Shown here piece after piece: positions 5,396 to 5,611 of a DNA stretch of 5,611 nt. A program made the position numbers and the translations under genes. Positions within the stretch are counted from its first letter, which is position 1. Each line of letters begins with the position of its first letter. The notes beneath the pieces are model-generated. The model made no database searches and had not been told where the DNA came from. It saw only the letters and a program-made list of their open reading frames with translations. This stretch comes from Deltaproteobacteria bacterium (GTDB taxonomy: Bacteria; Desulfobacterota; DSM-4660; Desulfatiglandales; Desulfatiglandaceae): contig QMLZ01000207.1 in assembly GCA_003646995.1 (NCBI GenBank), positions 1-5,611 on the forward strand, written 5' to 3'.

Positions 5396-5611
5396 ATGCC
5401 ACATTCTAAAAGACACGGGCTAGGCTTAAGAGTTTGGGTATGGTTTGCCATGGCCGTGGCCTTTGCTGTATGCCTCGGCTGTGCCACGACGGATACAGCG
5501 TTCTTGGACAAGGCCTCCAAGCTCTCCTCTGCCGGGGAGTGGGACAGGGCGGTGCAGGTTTACCAGGAGGCTATGCTGAAGCATCCTGACAGCCCGGAGC
5601 TGAAGTTGCTC
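5396..5611 (+). CDS. TPR lipoprotein N-terminus, probably the GspD/PilQ-like secretin (3' end outside window)
   Basis: The first 72 codons of a gene running off the window. ATG 5396 opens a clear export signal: basic residues KRH and R12, a hydrophobic core at 13-27 (VWVWFAMAVAFAVCL), then G28-C29, read as a lipoprotein cleavage site with C29 lipidated. Residue +2 is Ala, which favours the outer membrane. The -3 position is Cys (VC-L-G-C), an atypical lipobox. From about residue 34, FLDKASKLSSAGEWDRAVQVYQEAMLKHPDSPELKLL fits one tetratricopeptide repeat (A..L...G.WD.AV..Y..A....P). In atypical type II systems of Desulfobacterota, the gene after the PilP-like one encodes a secretin lipoprotein with N-terminal TPRs before the secretin N-domains (recalled family knowledge). 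The secretin domain itself is not visible here, so that part is inference; a separate PilF-like pilotin is the main alternative. Confidence 0.75.
   Translation, partial: MPHSKRHGLGLRVWVWFAMAVAFAVCLGCATTDTAFLDKASKLSSAGEWDRAVQVYQEAMLKHPDSPELKLL

Noticed and set aside
1..5611. CRISPR arrays, tRNA/rRNA genes, insertion sequences or tandem repeats.
   Set aside because: None seen; the window is almost wholly filled by seven co-directional coding regions with consistent composition and no sign of transfer boundaries.

Overview
The window is a single-strand, tightly packed operon segment (everything reads left to right on +). It encodes the inner-membrane and ATPase core of a type II secretion / type IV pilus-like machine. 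In order it holds: the C-terminal two thirds of a GspF/PilC platform protein; a complete GspE/PilB assembly ATPase; a PilM-like actin-fold protein; PilN-like, PilO-like and PilP/GspC-like single-pass membrane proteins; and the first 72 codons of a TPR-bearing lipoprotein that is most likely the outer-membrane secretin (GspD/PilQ-like). Gaps are 12, 62, 12, 2, 11 and 90 bases, with no convincing promoter or terminator, so the genes are probably co-transcribed.

The organism is Gram-negative, because a secretin lipoprotein with an inner-membrane PilMNOP set only makes sense across two membranes. The mix of GspE/GspF with PilM-PilN-PilO-PilP and a TPR lipoprotein secretin is typical of Desulfobacterota/'Deltaproteobacteria' and relatives. 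It resembles the atypical type II system of Geobacter (the OxpG-type system) as I remember it. Base composition looks close to 50% GC. I cannot name a genus.

How the genes work together (family knowledge): GspE hydrolyses ATP and drives GspF, which extracts pseudopilins or pilins from the inner membrane. PilM docks in the cytoplasm on the N-terminus of PilN. PilN and PilO form a coiled-coil/ferredoxin-fold periplasmic heterodimer. The PilP/GspC-like protein bridges PilNO to the periplasmic domains of the secretin, which is the outer-membrane exit. No pilin or pseudopilin gene and no prepilin peptidase is in the window, so these must lie outside it.

The window is best read as a variant of a known machine rather than a new system. 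Points worth a second look are: a tandem N-terminal motif in the ATPase resembling the c-di-GMP-binding MshEN domain but with one half eroded; a shortened CxC arm in the ATPase zinc site; loss of the acidic phosphate-2 motif in the PilM-like protein; a small protein mixing PilP and GspC characters; and the TPR start plus non-standard lipobox of the probable secretin.
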